DNA from: JBBQAA01 sp038276395
GTDB taxonomy: Bacteria > Actinomycetota > Thermoleophilia > Solirubrobacterales > Solirubrobacteraceae
Direction of reading: 5' to 3'
NCBI GenBank assembly: GCA_038276395.1
Contig: JBBQAA010000033.1
Coordinates: 1-21,051 of the forward strand
DNA: 21,051 bases
This document shows, one piece after another, positions 1 through 7,477 of the stretch. Made by a program: the position numbers and the translations under genes. Position 1 is the stretch's first letter; the number at the start of each line of letters is the position of its first letter. The notes below the pieces were generated by a model. It did not search any database. It was given only the letters and a program-made list of their open reading frames with translations, and had not been told where the DNA came from.

Positions 1-760
1 CGCCTTGCGGGCACGGCACGGCATTCGTGTAATCGCAGGTCTCCGGATGGCTGTCGATGCCGCGCCCATCGACGTTGACCGCCTCCCCGCTGATTCCCGA
101 CGCGTCCGAGAGGTCGAAGCCGAGCGTCTGCGGGCCCCTGACCCAGCCAGACGTCCACAGCCCGCCCCGCGGTGACGTGATAGTCGGCGGCGCGTTGTCC
201 TCGAGCGCCACGTTGGCCAGCCCGAGGTACATGACGGCGTCCGGGCTGTAGCCGTTGTCGTCGGTGGTGCAGCCGCTTGCGCTCACGCACTCGACCACGC
301 TCTCGATCCACGCCGCGTGCGGGATGAGCGCGCCGGTCGGCTTCTCGTTGAAGATCGTGCAGTAGATGCTCTGGCAGCCGGCCAGCGTCGCCTGATTGGT
401 CTTGATCAGCGCACGAAAACCGGCGCCGGCGTACGCCTCGTCGATCTGGCGGGTGAAGCCGACGATGCTCGTTCCCGGCGGCGCGGTGAAGCGATAGCCC
501 GCGGCCCAGCCGTTCCGTAGACCAACGCGGGTGTTGTCGCCCGTTCGCTGTCGCAGCCCGTGTAGCCCGCTCGCCGTCGGACACGCCTTGAACGTCTTCA
601 GCTGATAGTTGTCGCTGTCGTTGAACGGCACCCAGTTGCGCGCGAAGTCCCCGTGGCCGGAGTCGCAGCCGTACACGGTGTACGTCGCCGCCCGCGCCAC
701 CCCGGTGGCCGCGAGCCACCCGAGGCCCACCATCAGCGCCATCACGATCCGTCGTTTCAC
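1..760 (-). CDS. Secreted protein of unknown function, 3' end beyond left edge
   Basis: This is a minus-strand gene read from a GTG at 760 without a stop to the window edge, about 253 codons. It has no recognised enzymatic motif. The start is chosen because a purine-rich GGAGGGG lies 13-19 bases upstream and the product begins with a clear signal peptide: KRR, a hydrophobic stretch, then an ARA-AT cleavage site near residue 24. In-frame ATGs at 742 and 733 are alternatives. The mature part is rich in Tyr, Thr, Asn and Gly, has several Cys residues, and near residue 200 enters a stretch (APPTITSPRGG) like the linkers before Ig-like repeats. Its style resembles large exported proteins common in Solirubrobacterales; that is recollection, not a search. 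It diverges from the amidohydrolase gene across a 142-base gap. Codon bias and the signal peptide make coding likely; function is unknown. Confidence 0.7.
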   Translation of the reverse strand, partial: MKRRIVMALMVGLGWLAATGVARAATYTVYGCDSGHGDFARNWVPFNDSDNYQLKTFKACPTASGLHGLRQRTGDNTRVGLRNGWAAGYRFTAPPGTSIVGFTRQIDEAYAGAGFRALIKTNQATLAGCQSIYCTIFNEKPTGALIPHAAWIESVVECVSASGCTTDDNGYSPDAVMYLGLANVALEDNAPPTITSPRGGLWTSGWVRGPQTLGFDLSDASGISGEAVNVDGRGIDSHPETCDYTNAVPCPQG

Positions 761-888
761 GCTCAACCCCGTCCCCTCCGCGGACCATGCCGCATTCAGC
801 TCTTGTTCATGTAAGCCGGAAAGCGGTGATTCTCGCCCCGGTACCCCGAAGGAAATCGCGCAAAGAGCGCCGATCTTCGCTCTCCCGG

Positions 889-894
889 TAGCGT
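889..894 (+). promoter_or_regulatory. Putative -10 box (TAGCGT) for a leaderless amidohydrolase mRNA
   Basis: TAGCGT sits inside the nonamer GGTAGCGTC and ends 8 bases before the ATG at 903. It fits the actinobacterial -10 form TAnnnT, with transcription starting at or next to the start codon. There is no Shine-Dalgarno sequence before this ATG. No -35 box is recognisable. The same nonamer precedes the genes starting at 11547 and 15893. Confidence 0.4.
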
Positions 895-902
895 CAGCGG
901 CC

Positions 903-2081
903 ATGGCCACCGCCGCAGAGACCTGGGTACGCGGCGGCCCGCGCGACATCGGCGCGCCCGCTCCCGACTACCTCGACGCGGCGCTCCGGCCCTTCCGCGA
1001 CGAGCTCGAGGATCTGAAGCCCCAGGACGTCGCCCTCATCGACACCCACACGCATCTCGGCCTCGACATCGACGGCCGCTCGATGGACCTCCCCACCCTG
1101 CTCGCCATCCTCGACGAGGCGGGCGTCGAGCGCGCCTGCACGTTCCCCCTGCACGACCCGGATCGCGAGCCCGCCTACCGCGTGCCCAACGACCGGGTCC
1201 TGCAGTGGGCGAGCGAATCGGGCGGCCGCCTCACGCCCTTCTGTCGGCTCGACCCCGCCGAGACCCCGCGGGAGGAAGGCGAAAGAGCCCTCGCGAAGGG
1301 TGCCCAGGGCATAAAGCTCCACCCCCGCGCCCAGCACTCCGACAACTTCGACAACCCCGGGATCGACGCGATCTTCACCCTGGCCGAGGACGCGCAGGTG
1401 CCGCTGCTCATCCACATGGGCCGGGGGATGCCGCCGCTGGCCGAAGACCTCCTCGCCGTCGCCCACCGCCACCCGGGCGCGACGCTCATCCTCGCCCACG
1501 CCGCCACGCACGACATGGCGAGGATCACCCGCGGGATGGAGGGCCACCCCGGCTGCTTCTACGACACCGCCGTCTTCTCCGGGCAGGACGTCATGGACCT
1601 CTACGCACGCACGCCGCCCGAGCGCGTCGTCTTCGGCTCCGACCCGCCCTACGGCCGCCCGTTCGCCGGGCTCTACCTGGCCCTGCGCGCCGCGCGCGCG
1701 GTGAGCCTCGCGCCGGCGCTGACGCAGGGCCTCGCCGGCAGGACCGTGGCCGGCATCCTGCGCGGCGATCCCCATCCCATCCCGACCCAGCCCCTCGCCC
1801 CGCGCGAGCGCACGACGACGACGACGCTCGCGCGCGTCTACGGCGTCTGCGCCATGGTCACGGGCACGGCCTTCACCGGCTCGGCGGCGATCGGCGCCGA
1901 GATGCTCGAGATGGGCATCGCCGCCTGTAAGGACCCGGACCCCGTGCCGGGCACGGGCGAGACGCTCGAGCGCCTCGGCTCGGCTCTCACCGTCGTGCAG
2001 CGCCTCTTCCGCTCGGAGGAGACGGTCTGGCACGGGCTCGGGCTGATGCACCTGTGCCTGTCGCTCGCCGCGACGGCCTGA
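903..2081 (+). CDS. Amidohydrolase (amidohydrolase_2-type TIM-barrel metal hydrolase)
   Basis: This is a 392-residue, probably cytoplasmic hydrolase of the amidohydrolase_2 type; its substrate cannot be told from sequence. Metal-site residues appear in order: HTH at H49/H51 after the first strand, K138 in GIKLHPR, H171 in LLIHMG, H199 in LILAHAA, and D247 in VFGSDPPYG. The barrel seems complete by about residue 285. Roughly 105 further residues follow (a TTTTT run, then a mostly helical, Cys-containing stretch) that ordinary family members do not have. The frame is open upstream to 609, but that part is antisense to the secreted protein gene and has no coding character, so the ATG at 903 is preferred. 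There is no Shine-Dalgarno sequence; a TAnnnT box lies 8 bases upstream. The next gene follows after 103 bases. Confidence 0.85.
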   Translation: MATAAETWVRGGPRDIGAPAPDYLDAALRPFRDELEDLKPQDVALIDTHTHLGLDIDGRSMDLPTLLAILDEAGVERACTFPLHDPDREPAYRVPNDRVLQWASESGGRLTPFCRLDPAETPREEGERALAKGAQGIKLHPRAQHSDNFDNPGIDAIFTLAEDAQVPLLIHMGRGMPPLAEDLLAVAHRHPGATLILAHAATHDMARITRGMEGHPGCFYDTAVFSGQDVMDLYARTPPERVVFGSDPPYGRPFAGLYLALRAARAVSLAPALTQGLAGRTVAGILRGDPHPIPTQPLAPRERTTTTTLARVYGVCAMVTGTAFTGSAAIGAEMLEMGIAACKDPDPVPGTGETLERLGSALTVVQRLFRSEETVWHGLGLMHLCLSLAATA

Positions 2082-2130
2082 AGACGCGTCCCACGCGAGT
2101 TCGTCGGCTTCCGCCCCAACCGCCTGAAAT

Positions 2131-2149
2131 CCGGCCCGCTGGGGCCCGG
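2131..2149 (+). terminator. GC hairpin after the amidohydrolase gene
   Basis: GGCCC-GCTG-GGGCC forms a short, strong stem with flanking C/G bases that can extend it through a bulge. It lies 50 bases after the amidohydrolase stop and before the acylase promoter box. There is no T-tract, so it may be a weak terminator or chance structure. Confidence 0.2.
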
Positions 2150-2172
2150 CGCACGCGGTGTGAACTTCCCGT

Positions 2173-2178
2173 TACGGT
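2173..2178 (+). promoter_or_regulatory. Putative -10 box (TACGGT) for a leaderless acylase mRNA
   Basis: TACGGT matches TAnnnT and is followed by exactly six bases before the ATG at 2185. This places the expected transcription start on the start codon. No Shine-Dalgarno sequence is present in the short upstream region and no -35 box is recognisable. Confidence 0.45.
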
Positions 2179-2184
2179 GGCGCC

Positions 2185-4623
2185 ATGCGCCGACCCAGCC
2201 TCGCCCTCGCGGGCCTCCTCCTCGCCGTGCTCGCCCCCAGCACGGCGCACGCGTCTGACTTCATGCGGAACATCGTCCCGCCCGGCCAGTACGGCGCCGG
2301 CAGCGCGGCCGGGCCGCTGTCCGCGAACGAGAAGGATCAGATCCCCCTCTACGACGCCCTGACCCCCTTGCGCGGGAACGTCACGCAGGGCGACCTGCTG
2401 AAGTTCTACAAGCCGGAGAACTTCGCGCCGATCGGCACGGCGCGCGTCGAGCCGACGACCTTCTCCGGCCCGGGCGCGCTGACGATCACGCGGGACGACT
2501 TCGGCGTGCCGCACATCTACGGCACGACGAAGACCGCCACCTTCTTCGGGGCGGGCTGGATCGTCGCCGAGGATCGCGCGCTGCTCGCCAACTTCGGTCG
2601 CCTGCCGGCGATCGCCGCGGTGGCCGACATCCCCGGCGTCAACGCCTTCAGCCTCGTCACCGGCGGCGGCGGCTACACCCCGAGCGCGCAGGCGCGCGCG
2701 CTCGTGCACTCCGAGCAGGGCAAGCTCGTAAAGGCCTACGGGGCCAAGGGCCGCTCGATCATCCACGACCTGCAGGACTACTCCGACGGCATCACCGCCT
2801 ACATGCGCACAAAGGATCCGAAGGCGAAGCCGTGGACCGTCGACGACTGCATCGCCGTGACCGCCTTCATCGGTTCCATCTTCGGCAACGGCGGCGGCGG
2901 GGAGATCAGCCACGCCGACTTCCTCGCCCGCCTGCGCCACAAGCTCGGGAAGGCCACCGGCGACAAGGCCTTCGGCGACCTCATGGAGGCGGGCGACCCC
3001 GAGGCGCCGACGACGACGAGCAGGACCTTCCGCTACGGCGTCTCCGGGAACGCGCCGACGATCGGCTCGCCGCTCGTCGACCCGGGCACGGCGAAGGCCG
3101 ACGGCAGCATCAAGGCGTCGACCGGCCGCAAGCTCGCCTCGAACTTCCTCATCGTCGGCAAGAGCCGCTCGGCCACGGGCGAGCCGATGGCCGTCATGGG
3201 CCCGCAGCTCGGCTACTTCGACCCGGAGATCGTCGTCGAGGCCGACCTGCACGGCCCGGGCATCAATGCCCAGGGCGCGATCACCCCCGGCGGCAGCCCG
3301 TACATCCTCATCGGGCGCACGAAGGACTACGCCTGGAGCCTGACGACGGCGACCAACGACAACACGGACACCTTCGTCATGCCGCTGTGCGTCCCGGGCG
3401 GGAAGCCGGCGGACCGCAACGCCGACCACTACATCTACCGCAAGCGCTGCATCGCGATGAAGACCTTTGACGCGGGCCTGCTCAAGGGCGGCGAAGCGCG
3501 CTTCCACGTGACGGTCCACGGGCCGGTCCAGGGCACGGTCATGATCCACGACCGGCCGTGGGTCATCGCCAAGCAGCGTTCGACCTACGGCGAGGACGCG
3601 CTCGGCGTCGCCGCCCTGCGCGACATGACGCTCGGCCGCGGGGAGACCGTCAAGGGCTTCTACGCCTCGGCCAACGAGTTCGGCTTCACCTTCAACTGGG
3701 GCTACGTCTCGCGGCAGCACATCGCCTACTTCTCCTCGGGCAAGCTGCCGATCCGCGCGCGCGGGACGAATAAGGAACTGCCGACGATCGGCACCGGCAA
3801 GTACAACTGGCGAGGCTTCCTCAAGGAGAGCCAGCACCCGCACGAGTCAGACCCGAAGAACGGCCTGTTCCTGAACTGGAACAACAAGCCGGCGCCGGGC
3901 TGGCAGGCGGGCGAGGACAACCTGTCCTACGGCTCGGTCCACCGCGTCGAGTCCTTCTACCACTTCCCGAAGAAGGTCACGCTCCCCGGCCTCGTCTCGA
4001 TCATGAACAAGGCGGCCACCGAGGACGTCACCGCCGAGCAGGTGTGGCCGATCATCGCCGCGATGCTGGCGAAGACGAGCGCGCCGAACGCGCAGGCCAA
4101 GCAGGCGGCGGCGCTCGTCTCCTCGTGGACCGCGCGGGGCGCCTCGCGGCTGGACGCAAACCTCGACGGGAAGATCGACGACCCGGGCGCGGTCATCCTC
4201 GACACCGCGTTCACGAAGATGGCCACGACCGCGCTCGGCGCGCGGATCGGCGGGCTGACGAGCAACCTGTCGGACCTGATCTCGATCGACTCGAACCCGC
4301 AGGGGCGGAACGGATCGTCCTTCGGCAACGGCTGGTACGGCTACGTCGAGAAGGACCTGCGGACGCTGCTCGAGCGGCCGGTGCGCGGGCGCTTCGCGCT
4401 GACCTACTGCGGCCGGGGCTCGGTCACCGCATGCTCGCGCTCGCTGTGGCGGGCGCTCGTGGCCGCCGATGAGCAGATCGCGGCCAAGCAGGGCCCTGAC
4501 CCCGCGGCGTGGCGCGCCGACGCTACGAACGAGCGGATCAAGTTCACGCCCGGGCTGATCAAGGACACGATGCGCTGGACCAACCGCCCGACCTTCCAGC
4601 AGGTGCTGCGCTTCGCGCCGTAG
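2185..4623 (+). CDS. Penicillin acylase family protein (exported Ntn hydrolase)
   Basis: This 812-residue protein is an N-terminal-nucleophile amide hydrolase, exported and expected to self-cleave into alpha and beta chains. A signal peptide covers about residues 1-23, ending AHA-SD. The alpha-chain signature is DDFGVPHIYG (104-113) followed by GWIVAEDRAL (124-133). The new beta-chain N-terminus should be S319 in LASNFLIVG, followed by the conserved-type GEPMAVMGPQLGYF. Later landmarks are YAWSLTTATNDNTD (382-395), FTFNWGYVSRQ near 501-511, and QGRNGSS (706-712). Length and order match the family. The beta chain begins SNF rather than the usual SNxW, so substrate preference may differ. Family members cleave beta-lactams, acyl-homoserine lactones or other amides; the natural substrate here is unknown. 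It sits alone in its transcription unit, possibly read through into the methyltransferase. Confidence 0.93.
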   Translation: MRRPSLALAGLLLAVLAPSTAHASDFMRNIVPPGQYGAGSAAGPLSANEKDQIPLYDALTPLRGNVTQGDLLKFYKPENFAPIGTARVEPTTFSGPGALTITRDDFGVPHIYGTTKTATFFGAGWIVAEDRALLANFGRLPAIAAVADIPGVNAFSLVTGGGGYTPSAQARALVHSEQGKLVKAYGAKGRSIIHDLQDYSDGITAYMRTKDPKAKPWTVDDCIAVTAFIGSIFGNGGGGEISHADFLARLRHKLGKATGDKAFGDLMEAGDPEAPTTTSRTFRYGVSGNAPTIGSPLVDPGTAKADGSIKASTGRKLASNFLIVGKSRSATGEPMAVMGPQLGYFDPEIVVEADLHGPGINAQGAITPGGSPYILIGRTKDYAWSLTTATNDNTDTFVMPLCVPGGKPADRNADHYIYRKRCIAMKTFDAGLLKGGEARFHVTVHGPVQGTVMIHDRPWVIAKQRSTYGEDALGVAALRDMTLGRGETVKGFYASANEFGFTFNWGYVSRQHIAYFSSGKLPIRARGTNKELPTIGTGKYNWRGFLKESQHPHESDPKNGLFLNWNNKPAPGWQAGEDNLSYGSVHRVESFYHFPKKVTLPGLVSIMNKAATEDVTAEQVWPIIAAMLAKTSAPNAQAKQAAALVSSWTARGASRLDANLDGKIDDPGAVILDTAFTKMATTALGARIGGLTSNLSDLISIDSNPQGRNGSSFGNGWYGYVEKDLRTLLERPVRGRFALTYCGRGSVTACSRSLWRALVAADEQIAAKQGPDPAAWRADATNERIKFTPGLIKDTMRWTNRPTFQQVLRFAP

Positions 4624-4636
4624 GCGCCGACGGGAG

Positions 4637-4756
4637 GTGAAGGTCACGCTCCTGCCCCGCTCCCGAAGCCCGCGCGCGGATCGCGCGCCGGCCCCGGCCG
4701 TGCGGGCGCCGCTCGCGCATGCCCTGCTCGACGGGCGGGATCCCCACCACGCGTGA
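4637..4756 (+). CDS. Possible 39-codon ORF coupled to the methyltransferase
   Basis: A GTG-started frame of 39 codons begins 13 bases after the acylase stop. It ends at a TGA that overlaps the methyltransferase GTG as GTGA, the same junction used by most gene pairs here. About 35 of 39 third positions are G or C, which favours this frame over the methyltransferase frame in the same stretch. The product is basic and Pro/Ala-rich and is not recognised. GGAGGTGA (4633-4640) overlaps the start instead of preceding it, so initiation would depend on re-initiation after the acylase. It could also be the true 5' end of the methyltransferase separated by a one-base indel, or noncoding. Confidence 0.25.
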   Translation: MKVTLLPRSRSPRADRAPAPAVRAPLAHALLDGRDPHHA

Positions 4757-5316
4757 GAGCCTTCTACGAGGAGCGGTGGACCCGCCTGCCCGCGGCGCTC
4801 GACCCGCCCGCGCTCGCCGAGCGCCGCGCCTTCCGCGACGAGCTGCTGGCCCGCGCGGCCGGCCCGGTCCTCGACCTCGGCTGCGGGGACGGGGCTCTCA
4901 CCCCGCCCGGCGCCACCGGTGCCGATCTCGCCGAGGCCGCCCTCGCCCGCGCCCGCTCCCGTGACCCCGTGGGAAACTGGGTGCGGGTGGAGGAGGACGC
5001 GCCGCTGCCCTTCGCGGAAGGCGCCTTCGGGCTCGTGTGGTGCTCGGAGACGCTCGAGCACATCGGGGACACCGCGCGCTTCCTCACCGAGGCGCGCCGC
5101 GTGCTCACTCCGGGCGGCCTGCTCGGCGTCACCGTCCCGCGCCTGCGCGCGTGGCACGCGCTCCGGCCCGCGCGCCACCTCCACCCGCTCGGGGATCACC
5201 TGCGCTTCTACGTGGCCGCGACGCTGCGTGACGTCCTGACCGACGCGGGCTTCACGGCGGTGCGCACCCGCCATCGTGGTCCGCTCCTCACTGCCGGCGC
5301 CGAGCGTCCGCGGTGA
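4753..5316 (+). CDS. Class I SAM-dependent methyltransferase
   Basis: This 187-residue cytoplasmic protein has a Rossmann-fold methyltransferase core. Motif I is VLDLGCGDG (39-47), the acidic end of beta-2 is GADLAEAAL (56-64), motif II is LPFAEGAFGLVWCSETLEHI (about 85-104), and the post-II helix ends RVLTPGGLLGVTVP (116-129). A later LHPLGDHLRFY segment is usual in type-11 methyltransferases acting on small molecules, quinone precursors or sugars. The GTG at 4753 is the only plausible start in this frame after the acylase stop and has no Shine-Dalgarno sequence at the right distance. It is slightly short at the C-terminus for the family but complete in motifs. A 106-base, GGCC-rich gap separates it from the convergent ligase gene. 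The substrate is unknown; proximity suggests, but does not show, sugar or lipid-carrier methylation. Confidence 0.85.
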   Translation: MRAFYEERWTRLPAALDPPALAERRAFRDELLARAAGPVLDLGCGDGALTPPGATGADLAEAALARARSRDPVGNWVRVEEDAPLPFAEGAFGLVWCSETLEHIGDTARFLTEARRVLTPGGLLGVTVPRLRAWHALRPARHLHPLGDHLRFYVAATLRDVLTDAGFTAVRTRHRGPLLTAGAERPR

Positions 5317-5422
5317 GGTCCTCCGGCCGACCGGCCGGCCGGCCGCGCCGCGCCCGGCGGAGGCCTCGGCCGCGCCCGGAAGCCCGGGTGGGCCAGGCCT
5401 GCCCGCCCGCGCCCCCACCGCA

Positions 5423-7477
5423 TCACGACCCAGTTTCGGACCTCACGCGCAGGAAGCCGGCGATCGCCGCCTTGGAGTGGGGATCAAGGGCGAGCGTGGC
5501 GCTGTAGGCCGCCTCCGCCGCGCGCGGGTCACGCAGCCGCGTCTCCTCGAAGGTGGCCAGGCGAAGCCAGGGATCGGGGCTCGATGGCGCGAGGCGGACG
5601 GCGCGGGCGAGCGCCGACCGGGCCAGGAGGGGGTGCCCGGCGGCGTCCTCGACGGCGGAGAGGAGATAGAAGGGCTGTGGGGAGAGGGGGTCGAGCGCGC
5701 GGGCGCGCTCGGTGGCGGCCACGGCGCCCCGCAGGTCCCCCGCGATCAGGCGCCGCAGCGCGGTGTCGGTGGCGTTCTGGGAGCGGAGCGGGCCGAGCGC
5801 GGCCCAGCCCGCCACGAGCAGCCCGGCGAGGAGCGCGAGGGCCGCGGCGAGGCGGAGCGGCGCGCGGTCGGGGTCGGGCCCGGCGGGCGCACTCGAGGGC
5901 TCGGAGAGCGGGCCGCGGCCGGCCAGCCAGCCGGCCGCCAGCAGCGCGGGCACGATGCAGCCGGGGATGAACCACGTCCAGTCCACGACCGAGTGGACCC
6001 CGACGACGACGACGACGGAGAGCAGGGACATCGTCACGGCGCGCTCGGATGGCGCGGCGGTGGTGCGCCGGGCGCGCAGGGGCGCGGCCCGCAGGGCGGC
6101 GCGGCCCCAGGCGACGAACAGGGCGAGGGTGAGGGCGAGCCCGACGAGCCCGAGGTCGGCCAGGGTCTGGGGGAGGAAGCCGTGCGCGTGGCGCACGCGC
6201 TGCTCGTCGCGCGAGTAGCGCTGGCGGGCGGTGGCAAAGCCCCCCGCGCCGACGCCGAGCAGCCGGTGGTGGGACCACACCGTCCCGGCCTCGCTCCAGT
6301 AGCGCGCCCGGACGCTGCCCGTGGCCGCCAGCCGCGACGGCTGGTTGGGCGGGATCCGGGCGCGCGTGTCGGTCAGGTGGCTGACGCCGGCGGAGATCCG
6401 GTGGGCGAGGCCGCCGGGGCGCGTGCTCTCGTAGACGGTGAAGCCGAGGACGGCGATCGCCAGTCCGGCGAGGAGACCTATCCCCGCCCGCCGGCGCCGG
6501 CGCGGGGTAAAGGGCCCGCGGGTCAGCGCGAAGGAGCACAGGACCCCCGCGACGAGGAGCGCCAGGACCGTGACCGCGAGCCACAGGCCGAGCGCGTGGC
6601 CGGCGCTCGCGCGCTCCGGGAGCGCGACGCGATCGTCGGTCAGCGCGCTCTGGCCGAAGGCCCAGGCGGCCGCCGCGGCGGCGCCCAGCCCGGAGACGAG
6701 CAGCACGAGCGCGCCGCGCAGGCGCAGCGGCGCGCAGAGGAACCAGAGCGCGAGACCGAGCCCGAGGGCGAGCAGCGCGCCGCGCGAGTAGGCGAGCAGG
6801 GTGGCGATGAGCAGCACGCCGGTCGCCGGGTAGGCCAGCGCGGCCAGGGCGGGTCGCCCCTCGCGCCGCGCGCCGAGCCACAGCGTGGCCGGCACGCCGA
6901 GGGCGGCGGCGACCCCGACGGCGTTCCAGTAGCCGAACGGGGCGCGCAGCCGCGAGTAGATCTCGTCGGCCGCGAGCTGCCCGGGGAGCACCTTCGTCAG
7001 CAGCGCGTAGCCCGCCACGAGAGACGCGGCCACGGCGATGCCGCCGAGCAGCGCACCGCCCGAGCGGGGCGCGAGGCGGGCGAGGCAGAGCCCGCCGGCG
7101 AAGACCGCGAGGTAGGCGACGGTCCGCGCCGACTCGACCCAGGTGTCCTCCGGGTAGACCGACCAGGTCACCGACAGGACGCTCCAGGCGGCCAGCGCGG
7201 CGAAGAGCCAGAGCGCCGGGCCGCCCCAAAGCCGGGTCGTGACCCGCCGAGAGAGGAGCGCGAGCACGCCGAACGCCGCGCCGCCCGTGGTCAGGAAGAC
7301 CTCCGTCCAGGTCGCGGAGGAGAGGTCCTGACCGCCGCCGGCGCCGAAGGCGACCGCGGCGAGCACGGCGGCGACCGCCGCCCCGAGCACCGGCGCCGAG
7401 CCGAGCCGCGGCCGGCGGCGCAGGCGCCCACTCGCCGGCCGGGCGGGAGGGCTAGGTGCGGCCGCGAGGGAGGGCAC
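5423..7477 (-). CDS. O-antigen ligase/polymerase-like membrane protein with TPR-like tail
   Basis: This 684-residue integral membrane protein has many hydrophobic segments from about residue 20 to 560, in the layout of O-antigen ligase (Wzy_C) proteins. These transfer or polymerise undecaprenyl-linked glycans on the outer face of the membrane. The segment LLAYSRGALLALGLGL and a long external loop ending HAHGFLPQTLADLGLVGLAL (about 430-450) match the family's signature loop and following helix. The last ~115 residues are soluble, Ala/Leu-rich and show TPR-like helix pairs (AVAATERARALDPLSPQPFYLL, then AVRLAPSSPDPWLRLA). A longer frame runs back to 7660, but it lies over the preceding gene with poor coding character. 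The GTG at 7477 gives a short cytoplasmic N-terminus and overlaps the preceding gene by 26 bases. Last gene of the minus-strand glycan operon; it could be the polymerase or the ligase. Confidence 0.85.
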   Translation of the reverse strand: MPSLAAAPSPPARPASGRLRRRPRLGSAPVLGAAVAAVLAAVAFGAGGGQDLSSATWTEVFLTTGGAAFGVLALLSRRVTTRLWGGPALWLFAALAAWSVLSVTWSVYPEDTWVESARTVAYLAVFAGGLCLARLAPRSGGALLGGIAVAASLVAGYALLTKVLPGQLAADEIYSRLRAPFGYWNAVGVAAALGVPATLWLGARREGRPALAALAYPATGVLLIATLLAYSRGALLALGLGLALWFLCAPLRLRGALVLLVSGLGAAAAAAWAFGQSALTDDRVALPERASAGHALGLWLAVTVLALLVAGVLCSFALTRGPFTPRRRRRAGIGLLAGLAIAVLGFTVYESTRPGGLAHRISAGVSHLTDTRARIPPNQPSRLAATGSVRARYWSEAGTVWSHHRLLGVGAGGFATARQRYSRDEQRVRHAHGFLPQTLADLGLVGLALTLALFVAWGRAALRAAPLRARRTTAAPSERAVTMSLLSVVVVVGVHSVVDWTWFIPGCIVPALLAAGWLAGRGPLSEPSSAPAGPDPDRAPLRLAAALALLAGLLVAGWAALGPLRSQNATDTALRRLIAGDLRGAVAATERARALDPLSPQPFYLLSAVEDAAGHPLLARSALARAVRLAPSSPDPWLRLATFEETRLRDPRAAEAAYSATLALDPHSKAAIAGFLRVRSETGS

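Noticed and set aside
803..832. TTGTTC and TGATTC as a classical -35/-10 promoter for the amidohydrolase gene
   Set aside because: Match to consensus is weak and the TAGCGT box next to the start fits the pattern seen at other genes.
1813..1827. ACG tandem repeat as a possible microsatellite
   Set aside because: It encodes a TTTTT stretch inside the amidohydrolase frame; a similar GAC/GTC run near 6000 encodes VVVVV in a membrane helix. Both are explained by coding.
894..2051. Long minus-strand open frame of 385 codons opposite the amidohydrolase gene
   Set aside because: It is Arg/Gly/Val-rich with no motifs, while the plus strand has all amidohydrolase metal-site residues; long antisense frames are expected at this GC content.
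1987..3843. Minus-strand open frame of 618 codons opposite the acylase gene
   Set aside because: Shadow of the acylase, which has a signal peptide and catalytic motifs on the plus strand.
5325..5350. GGCC-rich palindromic run between convergent genes as a terminator
   Set aside because: Self-complementary GGCC/CCGG tandem gives many weak alternative pairings and no single strong stem-loop or T-tract.
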